Source: an uncultured Polaromonas sp. (GTDB taxonomy: Bacteria > Pseudomonadota > Gammaproteobacteria > Burkholderiales > Burkholderiaceae). Taken from it: a stretch of 7,160 nt of DNA. The translations under genes were made by a program, and so were the position numbers. Every line of letters starts with the position of its first letter. Positions within the stretch are counted from its first letter, which is position 1. The stretch covers positions 1 to 7,160 of the forward strand of contig CAMLDT010000177.1 in assembly GCA_946479075.1 (NCBI GenBank), written 5' to 3'. The notes below the pieces were generated by a model that worked only from the letters and a program-made list of their open reading frames with translations, was not told the origin of the DNA and did no database searches. Below are positions 1 to 7,041 of the stretch, one piece after another.

Positions 1-3000
1 TGGTGCCTTTGGCCAGCTTCTTGGGGCCGCCGTTGGCAATCTTGCCATTGAGCAGCTTCTCGATACGGTCAAAAGCATCAGCTTCCACAATCCGCAGCTG
101 GTCGTTCAGGTCCAGGCGGAAACGCTTGAGCTCGTCGTCGATGATCTGCTGGGCGCGTTTGTCGCGAACAATGCCTTCACGGGTGAAGACCTGCACGTCG
201 ATCACGGTGCCTTGCGAACCCTGGCTCACGCGCAGCGACGTGTCTTTCACGTCGCTGGCTTTTTCGCCGAAGATGGCGCGCAACAGCTTTTCTTCCGGTG
301 TCAGCGTGGTCTCGCCCTTGGGCGTGACCTTGCCGACCAGTGTGTCGCCCGGCTGGACTTCAGCGCCGACATAAATGATGCCGGATTCGTCGAGGCGGTT
401 GAGTTGCTGCTCGGACAGGTTGGGGATGTCGCGCGTGATTTCTTCCGAACCCAGCTTGGTGTCGCGTGCCATCACCACGAGTTCTTCGATGTGAATCGAG
501 GTGTAGCGGTCTTCCGCCACCACACGCTCGGAGATCAGGATCGAATCCTCGAAGTTGTAGCCGTTCCAGGGCATGAAGGCGATCAGCACGTTCTGGCCGA
601 TGGCGATTTCACCCAGATCGGTGGATGCGCCGTCGGCAATCACATCGCCCTTGGCCAGCTTGTCACCGATCTTGACGATGGGGCGTTGGTGGATGTTGGT
701 GTTCTGGTTGGAACGCTGGTACTTGATCAGGTTGTAGATGTCCACGCCGACTTCGCCGGCCAGGGCTTCTGCATCGTTCACACGCACCACGATGCGGGTC
801 GCATCGACATAGTCCACCACACCGCCGCGGTTGGCCGTCACCACGGTGCCGGAGTCGATAGCGGCGACGCGCTCGATACCGGTGCCGACCAGCGGCTTTT
901 CAGGGCGCAGCACGGGCACCGCCTGACGCGACATGTTGGCGCCCATCAGCGCGCGGTTGGCGTCATCGTGCTCCAGGAACGGCACCAGTGAAGCAGCCAC
1001 CGAGACGATCTGCGCAGGCGACACGTCCATGTACTGGACGCGTTCTGCGCCGACCAGCACCGACTCACCGTTTTCGCGGGCAGAAACCAGGTCGCCCGTC
1101 AGCTTGCCGGCATCGTCCAGCGCCGCATTCGCCTGGGCGATCACGTACTTGCCTTCTTCGATGGCGGACAGGTAGTCGATCTGGGTCGTGATCTTGCTGT
1201 CCACCACGCGGCGATACGGCGTTTCGATGAAACCGTATTCGTTGAGGCGGGCATACAGGGCCAGCGAGTTGATCAGGCCAATGTTCGGGCCTTCAGGTGT
1301 TTCAATCGGACAGACGCGCCCGTAGTGGGTCACGTGCACGTCGCGCACTTCAAAACCAGCACGTTCGCGGGTCAAACCACCGGGGCCAAGGGCCGATACA
1401 CGGCGCTTGTGGGTGATCTCGGCCAGCGGGTTGGTCTGGTCCATGAATTGCGACAGTTGCGAAGCACCGAAGAACTCTTTCAACGCCGCCGAAATCGGCT
1501 TGCTGTTGATCAGGTCATGCGGCATCAGGGGCTCCTGCTCAGCCTGACCCAGACGCTCTTTCACGGCTTTTTCGATGCGTGCGAGGCCGGTGCGGTACTG
1601 GTTTTCAGCCAGTTCACCGACACAACGCACACGGCGGTTGCCGAGGTGATCGATGTCATCGACTTCGCCATTGCCGTTGCGCAGGTCCACCAGGATCTTG
1701 ACCACAGCGAGGATGTCCTCGTTGGTCATGACCATGGGGCCCGTGGAGGTGTCGCGGCCCACACGGGCATTGAACTTCATGCGGCCGACCTTGGACAGGT
1801 CGTAGGTGTCCGGGTTGTAGAACAGGCGCTGGAACAGGGCCTGCACCGCGTCTTCTGTCGGCGGTTCGCCGGGGCGCATCATGCGGTAGATGGCAACACG
1901 GGCGGCGAATTCATCGACGGTTTCATCTGCACGCAGGGTCTGCGAGATGTAGGCACCCTGATCCAGTTCATTGGTGTACAGCACCTGCAGGTCCTGCACG
2001 TTGGCCAGCCGCAGCTTCTTCAGCAACACTTCGGTCAGTTCGTCGTTGGCCTTGGCGATGATCTCGCCAGTTTCGGCATCCACGATGTTCTTGGCGACCA
2101 CACGGCCCATGAGGAAGTCCTCGGGAACGCTGATGGTGGAGGTGCCGCTCTGCTCAAGTTCGCGCGTGTGGCGCACGGTGATGCGCTTGTCCTTGGCAAC
2201 AACAACTTTGCCGTTTTTGTCGGTGATGTCAAAACGGGCCACTTCGCCGCGCATGCGCTCGGCGACAAACTCCATCTGCGCGCCACTGTCCATCAACCGG
2301 AAGTTGTCGAACACGAAGAAGTTCGCCAGGATGGACTCAGGGTTCAGGCCAATGGCCTTGAGCAGGATGGTGACCGGCATTTTGCGGCGGCGATCCACAC
2401 GGAAATACAGCACGTCTTTCGGGTCGAACTCGAAGTCGAGCCAGGAACCGCGGTAAGGAATGATGCGCGCCGAAAACAGCAGCTTGCCCGAGCTGTGGGT
2501 CTTGCCTTTGTCGTGTTCAAAAAACACGCCAGGAGAACGGTGCAACTGCGACACGATCACGCGCTCGGTGCCGTTGATGACGAAGGAGCCCTTGTCGGTC
2601 ATGAGCGGAACTTCGCCCATATAAACCTCTTGCTCCTTCACTTCCTTGACCACCTTGGACTGCGAGGTCGAGGATTCGCGGTCATAGATGATCAGCTGGA
2701 CCTTGGCGCGCACAGCCGACGCGAACGTCAGGCCACGCGTCTGGCATTCGCGCACGTCGAAGGCCGGCTTGGCCAGGTTGTACTCGATGAACTTCATTTC
2801 GACAAACCCGTTGTGCGAAACGATGGGGAAAGCATTTTCGAATGCAGCCTGCAGGCCTTCGATCTCGCGCTTCTGCGGCGCACGATCAGCTTGCAGGAAC
2901 GCCGTGTAGGCGTCTTTTTGCATCTGAAGCAGGTAAGGAACATTCAGCACGCTTTCGCGGCTGCCGAAACTTTTGCGAATTCGCTTGCGTTCGGTATAGG

Positions 3001-3010
3001 AATAGGCCAT
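1..3010 (-). CDS. rpoB: DNA-directed RNA polymerase subunit beta (partial, N-terminal 1003 codons)
   Basis: Beta forms one half of the RNA polymerase cleft, with the catalytic beta' subunit. The first 1003 residues are present; the family has about 1340-1370 and the remainder lies past the left edge. The start [16 protein letters not shown] at 3010 has GGAG 5 nt upstream. Visible landmarks are [13 protein letters not shown] and [15 protein letters not shown] in the protrusion/lobe, the rifampicin region at residues 515-541 (1388-1468; [11 protein letters not shown], then [14 protein letters not shown]), [19 protein letters not shown] after it, and [13 protein letters not shown] with Glu821-Asp822 near the active centre. 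E. coli numbering is offset by a constant +8 across residues 524-822, so there is no indel there. Residues equivalent to Gln513, Asp516, His526, Arg529, Ser531, Leu533 and Ile572 are the sensitive type. The sequence ends within the lineage-specific insert region ([15 protein letters not shown] and after). The frame stays open throughout. Confidence 0.98.
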   Translation of the reverse strand, partial: MAYSYTERKRIRKSFGSRESVLNVPYLLQMQKDAYTAFLQADRAPQKREIEGLQAAFENAFPIVSHNGFVEMKFIEYNLAKPAFDVRECQTRGLTFASAVRAKVQLIIYDRESSTSQSKVVKEVKEQEVYMGEVPLMTDKGSFVINGTERVIVSQLHRSPGVFFEHDKGKTHSSGKLLFSARIIPYRGSWLDFEFDPKDVLYFRVDRRRKMPVTILLKAIGLNPESILANFFVFDNFRLMDSGAQMEFVAERMRGEVARFDITDKNGKVVVAKDKRITVRHTRELEQSGTSTISVPEDFLMGRVVAKNIVDAETGEIIAKANDELTEVLLKKLRLANVQDLQVLYTNELDQGAYISQTLRADETVDEFAARVAIYRMMRPGEPPTEDAVQALFQRLFYNPDTYDLSKVGRMKFNARVGRDTSTGPMVMTNEDILAVVKILVDLRNGNGEVDDIDHLGNRRVRCVGELAENQYRTGLARIEKAVKERLGQAEQEPLMPHDLINSKPISAALKEFFGASQLSQFMDQTNPLAEITHKRRVSALGPGGLTRERAGFEVRDVHVTHYGRVCPIETPEGPNIGLINSLALYARLNEYGFIETPYRRVVDSKITTQIDYLSAIEEGKYVIAQANAALDDAGKLTGDLVSARENGESVLVGAERVQYMDVSPAQIVSVAASLVPFLEHDDANRALMGANMSRQAVPVLRPEKPLVGTGIERVAAIDSGTVVTANRGGVVDYVDATRIVVRVNDAEALAGEVGVDIYNLIKYQRSNQNTNIHQRPIVKIGDKLAKGDVIADGASTDLGEIAIGQNVLIAFMPWNGYNFEDSILISERVVAEDRYTSIHIEELVVMARDTKLGSEEITRDIPNLSEQQLNRLDESGIIYVGAEVQPGDTLVGKVTPKGETTLTPEEKLLRAIFGEKASDVKDTSLRVSQGSQGTVIDVQVFTREGIVRDKRAQQIIDDELKRFRLDLNDQLRIVEADAFDRIEKLLNGKIANGGPKKLAKGT

Positions 3011-3032
3011 GAGTTCTCCGCTTTGATGGAAC

Positions 3033-3161
3033 ACAAACCGGTACGGGCAACCGGCTTGTTAAGCTCTGGCGACTGTCATGATTGAATACACCACGTAATC
3101 AAACAGACTTGGTGGTTGGCCACTACCAACCATGGCGGACGGCAACGCATTGCACGTTGCC
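3033..3161 (-). repeat. Hairpins in the rpoB 5' leader
   Basis: Three further inverted repeats lie between the RNase III-type stem and rpoB. At 3141-3161, GGCAACG/CGTTGCC (7 bp) has a 7-nt loop. At 3113-3132, UGGUUGG/CCAACCA (7 bp) has a 6-nt loop. At 3033-3059, ACAAGCCGGU/ACCGGUUUGU (10 bp, one G-U) has a 7-nt loop and ends 22 nt before the ATG, close to the Shine-Dalgarno GGAG at 3016-3019. They may influence rpoB translation or stability; no direct evidence beyond the pairing. Confidence 0.45.
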
Positions 3162-3192
3162 CGAACCAAGGCGTTTCCTGCAGTCGGGGTCA

Positions 3193-3241
3193 GGAAGCAC
3201 TGGCAAGAAGATTTTCGTCAAATCTGCTTGCCAGTGTTTCC
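3193..3241 (-). promoter_or_regulatory. Long stem, probable RNase III processing site
   Basis: A 49-nt hairpin of 20 base pairs: GGAA/TTCC, one mismatch, CACTGGCAAG/CTTGCCAGTG (10 bp perfect), one mismatch, AGATTT/AAATCT, and a 5-nt loop. It starts 9 nt after the U run of the attenuator-like hairpin. About two helical turns of nearly perfect duplex is what RNase III cuts, and E. coli has an RNase III site in the rplL-rpoB spacer. The role here is inferred from that parallel. Confidence 0.65.
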
Positions 3242-3250
3242 AAAGAGGTT

Positions 3251-3272
3251 AAAAGAACCGGCGAACCGGCCC
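3251..3272 (-). terminator. Attenuator-like intrinsic terminator between rplL and rpoB
   Basis: In the transcript, stem GGGCCGG/CCGGUUC (7 bp, two G-U) closes a UUCG loop and is followed at once by UUUU (3251-3254) and a pyrimidine-rich AACCUCUUU. It begins 74 nt after the rplL stop. The short U run suggests partial termination. E. coli has a partial attenuator in the same interval that lowers rpoBC expression relative to rplJL. Confidence 0.6.
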
Positions 3273-3298
3273 GTCCAACAGCCTCCTTGAAAGCACGA

Positions 3299-3331
3299 AA
3301 GGCTGGAAGCCGAACCCGGTCTTCCAGCCTT
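3299..3331 (-). terminator. Strong hairpin 15 nt after rplL
   Basis: A perfect 11-bp inverted repeat, AAGGCUGGAAG/CUUCCAGCCUU, can continue after a bulged A with CCG/CGG over a GGUU loop. It starts 15 nt after the rplL stop. It is followed by UCGUGCUUUC, which is not a continuous U run, so it may be a weak terminator or a 3' stabilising stem for the rplJL mRNA. Confidence 0.6.
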
Positions 3332-3346
3332 CGCGAAACGCAAGAA

Positions 3347-3724
3347 TTACTTGAGTTCGACTTTCGCGCCGGCGTCTTCGAGCTTCTTCTTGGCAGCTTC
3401 TGCATCGGCCTTGGGAGCGGCTTCCTTGACAGCCTTGGGAGCGCCGTCCACCAGGTCCTTGGCTTCTTTCAGGCCCAGACCGGTGATCTCACGCACGGCC
3501 TTGATGACCGACACCTTGTTGGCGCCGGCTTCGAGCAGCATGACCGTGAAGTCGGTCTTCTCTTCTGCGGCTGGAGCTGCAGCACCGCCACCGCCGCCGC
3601 CAGGTGCAGCCATAGCTGCAGCGCTCACGCCAAACTTCTCTTCGATGGCTTTCACCAGCTCGTTGAGTTCGAGGACCGTCATGCTGTCAAGCGCGGTCAA
3701 AAATGCGTCTTTATCGAATGCCAT
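3347..3724 (-). CDS. rplL: 50S ribosomal protein L7/L12
   Basis: L7/L12 is the multicopy stalk protein that recruits and stimulates EF-Tu, EF-G and the other translation GTPases. The product has 125 residues (E. coli about 121). The N-terminal dimerisation and L10-binding domain (1 to about 33) includes [20 protein letters not shown]. The flexible hinge (about 34-53) is Ala/Gly/Pro-rich and contains a run of six glycines. The C-terminal domain (about 54-125) includes [20 protein letters not shown] and the GTPase-contacting [20 protein letters not shown], ending AGAKVELK. The ATG is preceded by AGGAAA. It lies 28 nt after rplJ, consistent with the rplJL pair. The 336 nt before rpoB hold several hairpins that probably reduce or process read-through. 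Confidence 0.98.
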   Translation of the reverse strand: MAFDKDAFLTALDSMTVLELNELVKAIEEKFGVSAAAMAAPGGGGGGAAAPAAEEKTDFTVMLLEAGANKVSVIKAVREITGLGLKEAKDLVDGAPKAVKEAAPKADAEAAKKKLEDAGAKVELK

Positions 3725-3752
3725 TTTGATTTCCTAAAAAAGTTGGTACAGA

Positions 3753-4283
3753 TTACGCCGCTGCAGCTTCTGCTGCGGGCGCTGCGGCTGCTTCGCCGCC
3801 GCCTTTTTTCTCGGCCAGTGCGGCCAGCACACGTGCCGTACGCGAAATGGGCGATTGCATCAGGCCCAACAGCTGGGCGAGCAGCACTTCTTTCGAAGGG
3901 ATGTTCGCAAGCTGCTTGACGCCGTTGACGTCCAGGACTTTTCCGGACATGGCGCCTGCGCGGATCACCAACTTGTCGTTGGTCTTCGCGAAGTCGGCCA
4001 CCACCTTGGCGGCAGCGACAGCGTCTGTGGAAAAGCCGTAGATCAGCGGACCGGTCATCTGGTCGGACAGGACGTCAAACGCGCTGCCAGCCACGGCGCG
4101 GCGAGCCAGGGTGTTTTTCAACACACTCAGGGTCACGCCTTTGTCGCGGGCTTGGCTGCGAAGCTTGGTCATGTCAGCGACCGTGATACCACGGTATTCC
4201 GCCATCACGAGCGTTTGAGCTTTAGCGGCGAGGCCGGTCACTTCATCAATGACGGCTTGTTTCTCACTGCGGTTGAGACTCAA
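3753..4283 (-). CDS. rplJ: 50S ribosomal protein L10
   Basis: L10 anchors L7/L12 dimers to the ribosomal stalk base, where translation GTPases are recruited. The product has 176 residues against 165 in E. coli. The N-terminal RNA-binding domain opens [14 protein letters not shown] and carries the family stretch [15 protein letters not shown] (28-42) and [13 protein letters not shown] (52-64). The C-terminal helix (about 135-160, [20 protein letters not shown]) is where L12 dimers bind. It ends in a Gly/Ala-rich tail (161-176) that accounts for the extra length. The start is TTG, preceded by AAGGAG at good spacing. It is followed after 28 nt by rplL, and a structured leader upstream suggests feedback control by the L10-L12 complex. 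The TTG start may also limit its output relative to L12, which is needed in several copies per ribosome; this is inference. Confidence 0.97.
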   Translation of the reverse strand: MSLNRSEKQAVIDEVTGLAAKAQTLVMAEYRGITVADMTKLRSQARDKGVTLSVLKNTLARRAVAGSAFDVLSDQMTGPLIYGFSTDAVAAAKVVADFAKTNDKLVIRAGAMSGKVLDVNGVKQLANIPSKEVLLAQLLGLMQSPISRTARVLAALAEKKGGGEAAAAPAAEAAAA

Positions 4284-4295
4284 GGTCTACTCCTT
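4281..4295 (-). promoter_or_regulatory. rplJ Shine-Dalgarno and TTG start
   Basis: AAGGAG at 4290-4295 lies 6 nt before the TTG codon at 4281-4283. The next in-frame residues, SLNRSEK, are the usual L10 N-terminus, so TTG is the real start. No in-frame ATG is placed to replace it. Confidence 0.85.
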
Positions 4296-4301
4296 AATAA
4301 T

Positions 4302-4417
4302 GTGCTTCGCGGATCACGCGTTCACGCTTTCCGATCTGCACGCCTATGTTCAGCGACCAACTGTTTCAGATTCTTTTCAAAACCATTCAGCAGCGGGACC
4401 GCCATCTGCGTTGGCTG
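4302..4417 (-). promoter_or_regulatory. Candidate L10(L12)4 autoregulatory leader of rplJL
   Basis: In transcript order, CAGCCAAC (4410-4417) can pair with GUUGGUCGCUG (4351-4361), leaving a 3-nt bulge on the second strand. Two hairpins lie inside this stem: one at 4390-4409 (GCA/UGC and GCG/CGC, loop GUCC, with a GAUG bulge), and one at 4369-4384 (GGUUUU/AGAAUC with wobbles, loop GAAA). Together they make a possible three-way junction. A further broken hairpin at 4302-4341 (GUGC/GCAC, CGGA/UCCG, GCG/CGC, loop UGAA) sits directly upstream of the Shine-Dalgarno. In E. coli the L10-L12 complex binds the rplJ leader and represses translation, and kink-turn-like bulged stems are known in this leader family. 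The assignment rests on position and hand-folded pairing. The rest of the 259-nt spacer (4418-4505) is GC-rich, and I saw no clear promoter in it. Confidence 0.55.
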
Positions 4418-4505
4418 TCTTGCGACGATTAAGCGGCGGATTTTCAGCTGCCGCACCAACGGTCCTGGATGGCCCGCCCGAGTCGAAACCCCGGCGGCCC
4501 ACCAC

Positions 4506-4533
4506 TTTGAACCGCCCTTTCGGGCCGTTCAAA
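4506..4533 (-). terminator. Hairpin just after rplA (no U tract)
   Basis: In the transcript UUUGAAC pairs with GUUCAAA (7 bp), then there is a G-G mismatch, then GCCC/GGGC closing a GAAA tetraloop. It begins 9 nt after the rplA stop and is followed by GUGGUGGG, not a U run. It is therefore at best a weak terminator. It could instead protect the 3' end of an rplKA mRNA or separate rplKA from rplJL-rpoBC, as the L11 and L10 operons are separated in E. coli. Confidence 0.5.
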
Positions 4534-4542
4534 TTCCTGCAA

Positions 4543-5234
<692 letters not shown>

Positions 5235-5238
<4 letters not shown>

Positions 5239-5669
5239 ACAACACCCTCCACCGACACGCCCATGGAGCGAGCCGTACCGGCAATTGTCCGAACAGCCGC
5301 GTCGAGATCAGCCGCCGTCATGTCTTTCATTTTGGTCTTCGCAATTTCTTCAAGCTGCGCGCGGGAGATCTTGCCAACCTTCACGGTGTGAGGGGTGGAC
5401 GAACCCTTGTCGAGCTTGATGGCCTTTTTAATCAACACGCCTGCAGGAGGTGTCTTGATGACAAAGGTGAAGCTCTTGTCGGCAAATGCCGTGATCACCA
5501 CGGGCAGTGGCAGGCCGGGCTCGACACCCTGGGTCTGGGCATTGAAGGCCTTGCAGAACTCCATGATGTTCAGGCCGCGCTGACCCAAAGCCGGGCCGAT
5601 CGGGGGGGACGGGTTGGCCTTACCAGCTGGCACTTGCAGCTTGATGAAGCCGACGATTTTTTTCGCCAT
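5235..5669 (-). CDS. rplK: 50S ribosomal protein L11
   Basis: L11 binds the 23S GTPase-associated region (helices 43-44), contributes to factor binding and to RelA activation, and forms part of the thiostrepton site. The protein has 144 residues (the family usually has about 142). The N-terminal domain (1 to about 70) contains the proline-rich [20 protein letters not shown] segment (17-36), whose prolines line the thiostrepton pocket; they look normal. The C-terminal RNA-binding domain follows, with [11 protein letters not shown] (92-102) and a C-terminal region ending [10 protein letters not shown]. The start at 5669 is chosen over an in-frame ATG at 5690 because AAGGAG lies 7 nt before it and because [20 protein letters not shown] is the canonical N-terminus. 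Its TGA overlaps the rplA ATG in an ATGA junction, so the two genes are probably translationally coupled. Confidence 0.98.
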
Positions 5670-5806
5670 ACTTTTCTCCTTGCGGGTCATAACGCCAGAG
5701 CACTGCTATCAAACAGGCCCGGGCTCCCCGGGGGTTACACAACTCAATCAGGTCCCAGGGACCTCTTCGCGCCGAGTTGCAAGGCGCGAATTCTTACAGA
5801 CCCCAG
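5670..5806 (-). promoter_or_regulatory. nusG-rplK spacer / rplK leader with inverted repeats
   Basis: This 137-nt spacer holds three inverted repeats in transcript order. The first is a perfect 8-bp stem UUCGCGCC/GGCGCGAA with a 9-nt loop (5766-5790), 16 nt after the nusG stop. The second is the small palindrome GGTCCCTGGGACC (5751-5763). The third is CCCGGG-GAG-CCCGGG (5718-5732). None has a U run. In E. coli, L1 represses rplK-rplA translation by binding the leader near the rplK start, so an L1 target is expected between 5735 and 5670; I cannot identify its bases with confidence. No convincing -35/-10 pair was seen. A strong Shine-Dalgarno AAGGAG lies at 5677-5682. Confidence 0.5.
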
Positions 5807-6403
5807 TCAGGTCTTTTCGATCTGGCTGAATTCCAGCTCAACCGGCGTTGCACGGCCAAAAATCGTGACCGATACGCGCACCTTGTTCTTGTCGTAGTTG
5901 ACTTCCTCGACGGTGCCGTTGAAGTCGGTGAACGGGCCGTCCTTGACGCGCACATACTCACCGGTCTCGAACTCGACCTTGTGACGCGGCTTCTCGGTGC
6001 CGACCTGCATCTGGTTGACGATTTTCTGGACGTCTTCTTCCGAAATCGGGGCTGGCCTGTTTTTCGCGCCACCCACGAAACCCGTGACCTTGTTGGTGTG
6101 CTTCACCAGGTGCCAGGTTTCATCGTCCATCACCATCTCGACCAGAACATAACCCGGGAAGAAACGGCGTTCGGTGGTCTTTTTCTGACCGTTCTTGATT
6201 TCAACAACTTCTTCGGTCGGAACCAGAAACCGCCCGAACTTGGCCTGCATCCCGGCACGGTTGATGCGCTCGACGATGTTGCGCTCAACGGCTTTTTCCA
6301 TGCCCGAATAGGCATGTACGACGTACCACTGCATGCCGGGGGTCGGCTGCAGCGATGTGCCAGCCGCCACTTCGCTGATCACGTCACCGTTCATATCGCT
6401 CAT
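5807..6403 (-). CDS. nusG: Transcription termination/antitermination protein NusG
   Basis: NusG binds the beta' clamp helices of elongating RNA polymerase, suppresses pausing, and through its KOW domain contacts Rho or ribosomal protein S10. The product has 198 residues against 181 in E. coli; the extra 17 are an N-terminal extension. The NGN domain starts near [12 protein letters not shown] (25-36) and contains [11 protein letters not shown] (80-90). A linker with basic residues follows, then the KOW domain (about 145-198) with [13 protein letters not shown] (151-163) and [17 protein letters not shown] to the end. Phe182 is equivalent to E. coli Phe165, a residue at the S10 contact. The start at 6403 is chosen because it forms the TAATG junction with secE; a frame extending up to 6442 would lie inside secE. 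The Shine-Dalgarno is weak (GGGGTGG well upstream), which fits translational coupling to secE. Met4 (6394) is an alternative start. Confidence 0.96.
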   Translation of the reverse strand: MSDMNGDVISEVAAGTSLQPTPGMQWYVVHAYSGMEKAVERNIVERINRAGMQAKFGRFLVPTEEVVEIKNGQKKTTERRFFPGYVLVEMVMDDETWHLVKHTNKVTGFVGGAKNRPAPISEEDVQKIVNQMQVGTEKPRHKVEFETGEYVRVKDGPFTDFNGTVEEVNYDKNKVRVSVTIFGRATPVELEFSQIEKT

Positions 6404-6786
6404 TATTTTTTCCACCCCAAAATCAGGTCGTAAAACACCCATTCGAGCGTTTTATCCGTGAGCCACAAAAAGAGCGCCATCACCACCACAAAACCAAAAA
6501 CGTAGGCCGTCATCTGGATCGCCTCTTTACGGGCGGGCCAGACCACCTTCCTGACTTCTCGCCAGGAGTCACGCCCAAAAGCCACAAACTGCCGGCCCGA
6601 CTCGGAGGTCATGAACACCACCGCAGCCACCACCAGCCCGGCAATCAATCCACCCCACTGGGCAATTTGCCCCTGCTTGGCCAGCAAGTAAAAGCCCGCT
6701 AGCGAAGCCACGACCAAAACAATGGCCAGCGCCAGTTTGGCTTTGTCAGCAGTCGTGCTGACGGTTTCGACTTGAGAAGTGGCCAT
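6403..6786 (-). CDS. secE: Preprotein translocase subunit SecE
   Basis: SecE is the small essential membrane subunit that clamps SecY in the SecYEG channel. The protein has 127 residues, the same length as E. coli SecE, and shows the three-helix proteobacterial form: hydrophobic segments at about 17-36, 43-60 and 93-110. Between the second and third lies the conserved cytoplasmic amphipathic helix with the family core [15 protein letters not shown] at 75-89, including the Trp-Pro pair. The hydrophilic N-terminus (about 1-15) is cytoplasmic. The start is chosen because translation from 6786 gives the full family length; the Shine-Dalgarno is modest (AGG about 7 nt upstream, AGGAA further back). 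The TAA stop shares its last base with the nusG ATG, as expected for the conserved secE-nusG pair. Confidence 0.97.
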   Translation of the reverse strand: MATSQVETVSTTADKAKLALAIVLVVASLAGFYLLAKQGQIAQWGGLIAGLVVAAVVFMTSESGRQFVAFGRDSWREVRKVVWPARKEAIQMTAYVFGFVVVMALFLWLTDKTLEWVFYDLILGWKK

Positions 6787-6815
6787 GAGCGCCTGAATTC
6801 CTGTTCAATCTTCAT

Positions 6816-6869
6816 GCGTCTTTTCAGACGCTTAAGCCCACCTGGGGTCCTGGGACACCCGGCGGGCTT
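6816..6869 (-). repeat. Two tandem hairpins in the tRNA-Trp/secE spacer
   Basis: The first hairpin in transcript order spans 6834-6869. Its arms AAGCCC and GGGCUU are extended inward by an imperfect stem (a G-U and two C-G pairs, a mismatch, two G-C pairs, a mismatch, then GUC/GAC with the next C-G pair opened to give a 4-nt loop). The second spans 6816-6831, with stem GCGUCU/AGACGC and loop GAAA. Neither is followed by a U run, so neither looks like a classical intrinsic terminator. They may protect or process the secE-nusG mRNA after tRNA excision, or act as a leader structure. The second ends 29 nt before the secE start codon. Confidence 0.5.
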
Positions 6870-6883
6870 CGCTGTTACTTTCT

Positions 6884-6915
6884 TTTCTAACCACGGCAGC
6901 CTCAACAACTGTCAA
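6884..6915 (-). promoter_or_regulatory. Possible sigma-70 promoter for secE-nusG
   Basis: A perfect -35 box TTGACA lies at 6910-6915, only 7 nt after the tRNA 3' end. The best -10 match is TAGAAA at 6884-6889 with a long 20-nt spacer; GTTAGA at 6886-6891 gives an 18-nt spacer but is a poorer match. E. coli secE-nusG has its own promoter, so the location makes sense. The weak -10 means this may be chance. Confidence 0.35.
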
Positions 6916-6922
6916 GGCCGGG

Positions 6923-6998
6923 TGGCAGGGGCAGTAGGAATCGAACCTACAACCTTCGGTTTTGGAGACCGACGCTCTGCCAATTGAGCTATACCCCT
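6923..6998 (-). tRNA. trnW: tRNA-Trp (anticodon CCA)
   Basis: A complete 76-nt cloverleaf with an encoded 3' CCA. The acceptor stem pairs AGGGGUA with UGCCCCU (one U-G wobble), with discriminator G followed by CCA. The D stem is GCUC/GAGC. The anticodon stem UCGGU/ACCGA closes the loop CUCCAAA, whose anticodon CCA lies at 6963-6965. The T stem GUAGG/CCUAC closes UUCGAUU. The A1-U72 pair, G73 and CCA anticodon agree with the known identity elements of bacterial tRNA-Trp. It lies 43 nt after the tuf stop and 136 nt before secE on the same strand, so it is probably cut out of a tuf-trnW(-secE) transcript by RNase P and 3' nucleases; this co-transcription is inferred. Confidence 0.98.
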
Positions 6999-7041
6999 CC
7001 GTCAAACCTCGCGAAATAAATCTCAGTGTCTGCTCAAGCGA

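Noticed and set aside
212..991. 259-codon plus-strand open frame
   Set aside because: Antisense shadow of rpoB with the same composition artefact and no family resemblance.
1388..1468. Possible rifampicin-resistance changes in rpoB
   Set aside because: Positions equivalent to 513, 516, 526, 529, 531, 533 and 572 carry the sensitive residues. The differences at 518, 522 and 530 are conservative and probably lineage variation.
1325..3085. 586-codon open frame on the plus strand
   Set aside because: It is antisense to rpoB, begins inside it and runs past its start. Its protein is rich in His, Val, Gln and Asp with no recognisable domain. Biased third-base use in a high-GC gene produces such antisense frames.
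3116..3919. Plus-strand open frame covering the rplL-rpoB spacer, rplL and the 3' part of rplJ
   Set aside because: It runs antisense through two certain genes, and the conserved spacer hairpins explain the non-coding part.
5670..5690. Earlier in-frame ATG for rplK (at 5690)
   Set aside because: The extra seven codons contain the Shine-Dalgarno AAGGAG itself, and the canonical L11 N-terminus starts at 5669.
6404..6442. Earlier in-frame start for nusG (at 6442)
   Set aside because: It would overlap the end of secE by 40 nt with no gain in conserved sequence.
6772..6987. 71-codon plus-strand frame across the tRNA-Trp region
   Set aside because: It is antisense to a tRNA; the sequence VGIEPTTFGFGDRRS is the well-known spurious translation of antisense tRNA sequence.
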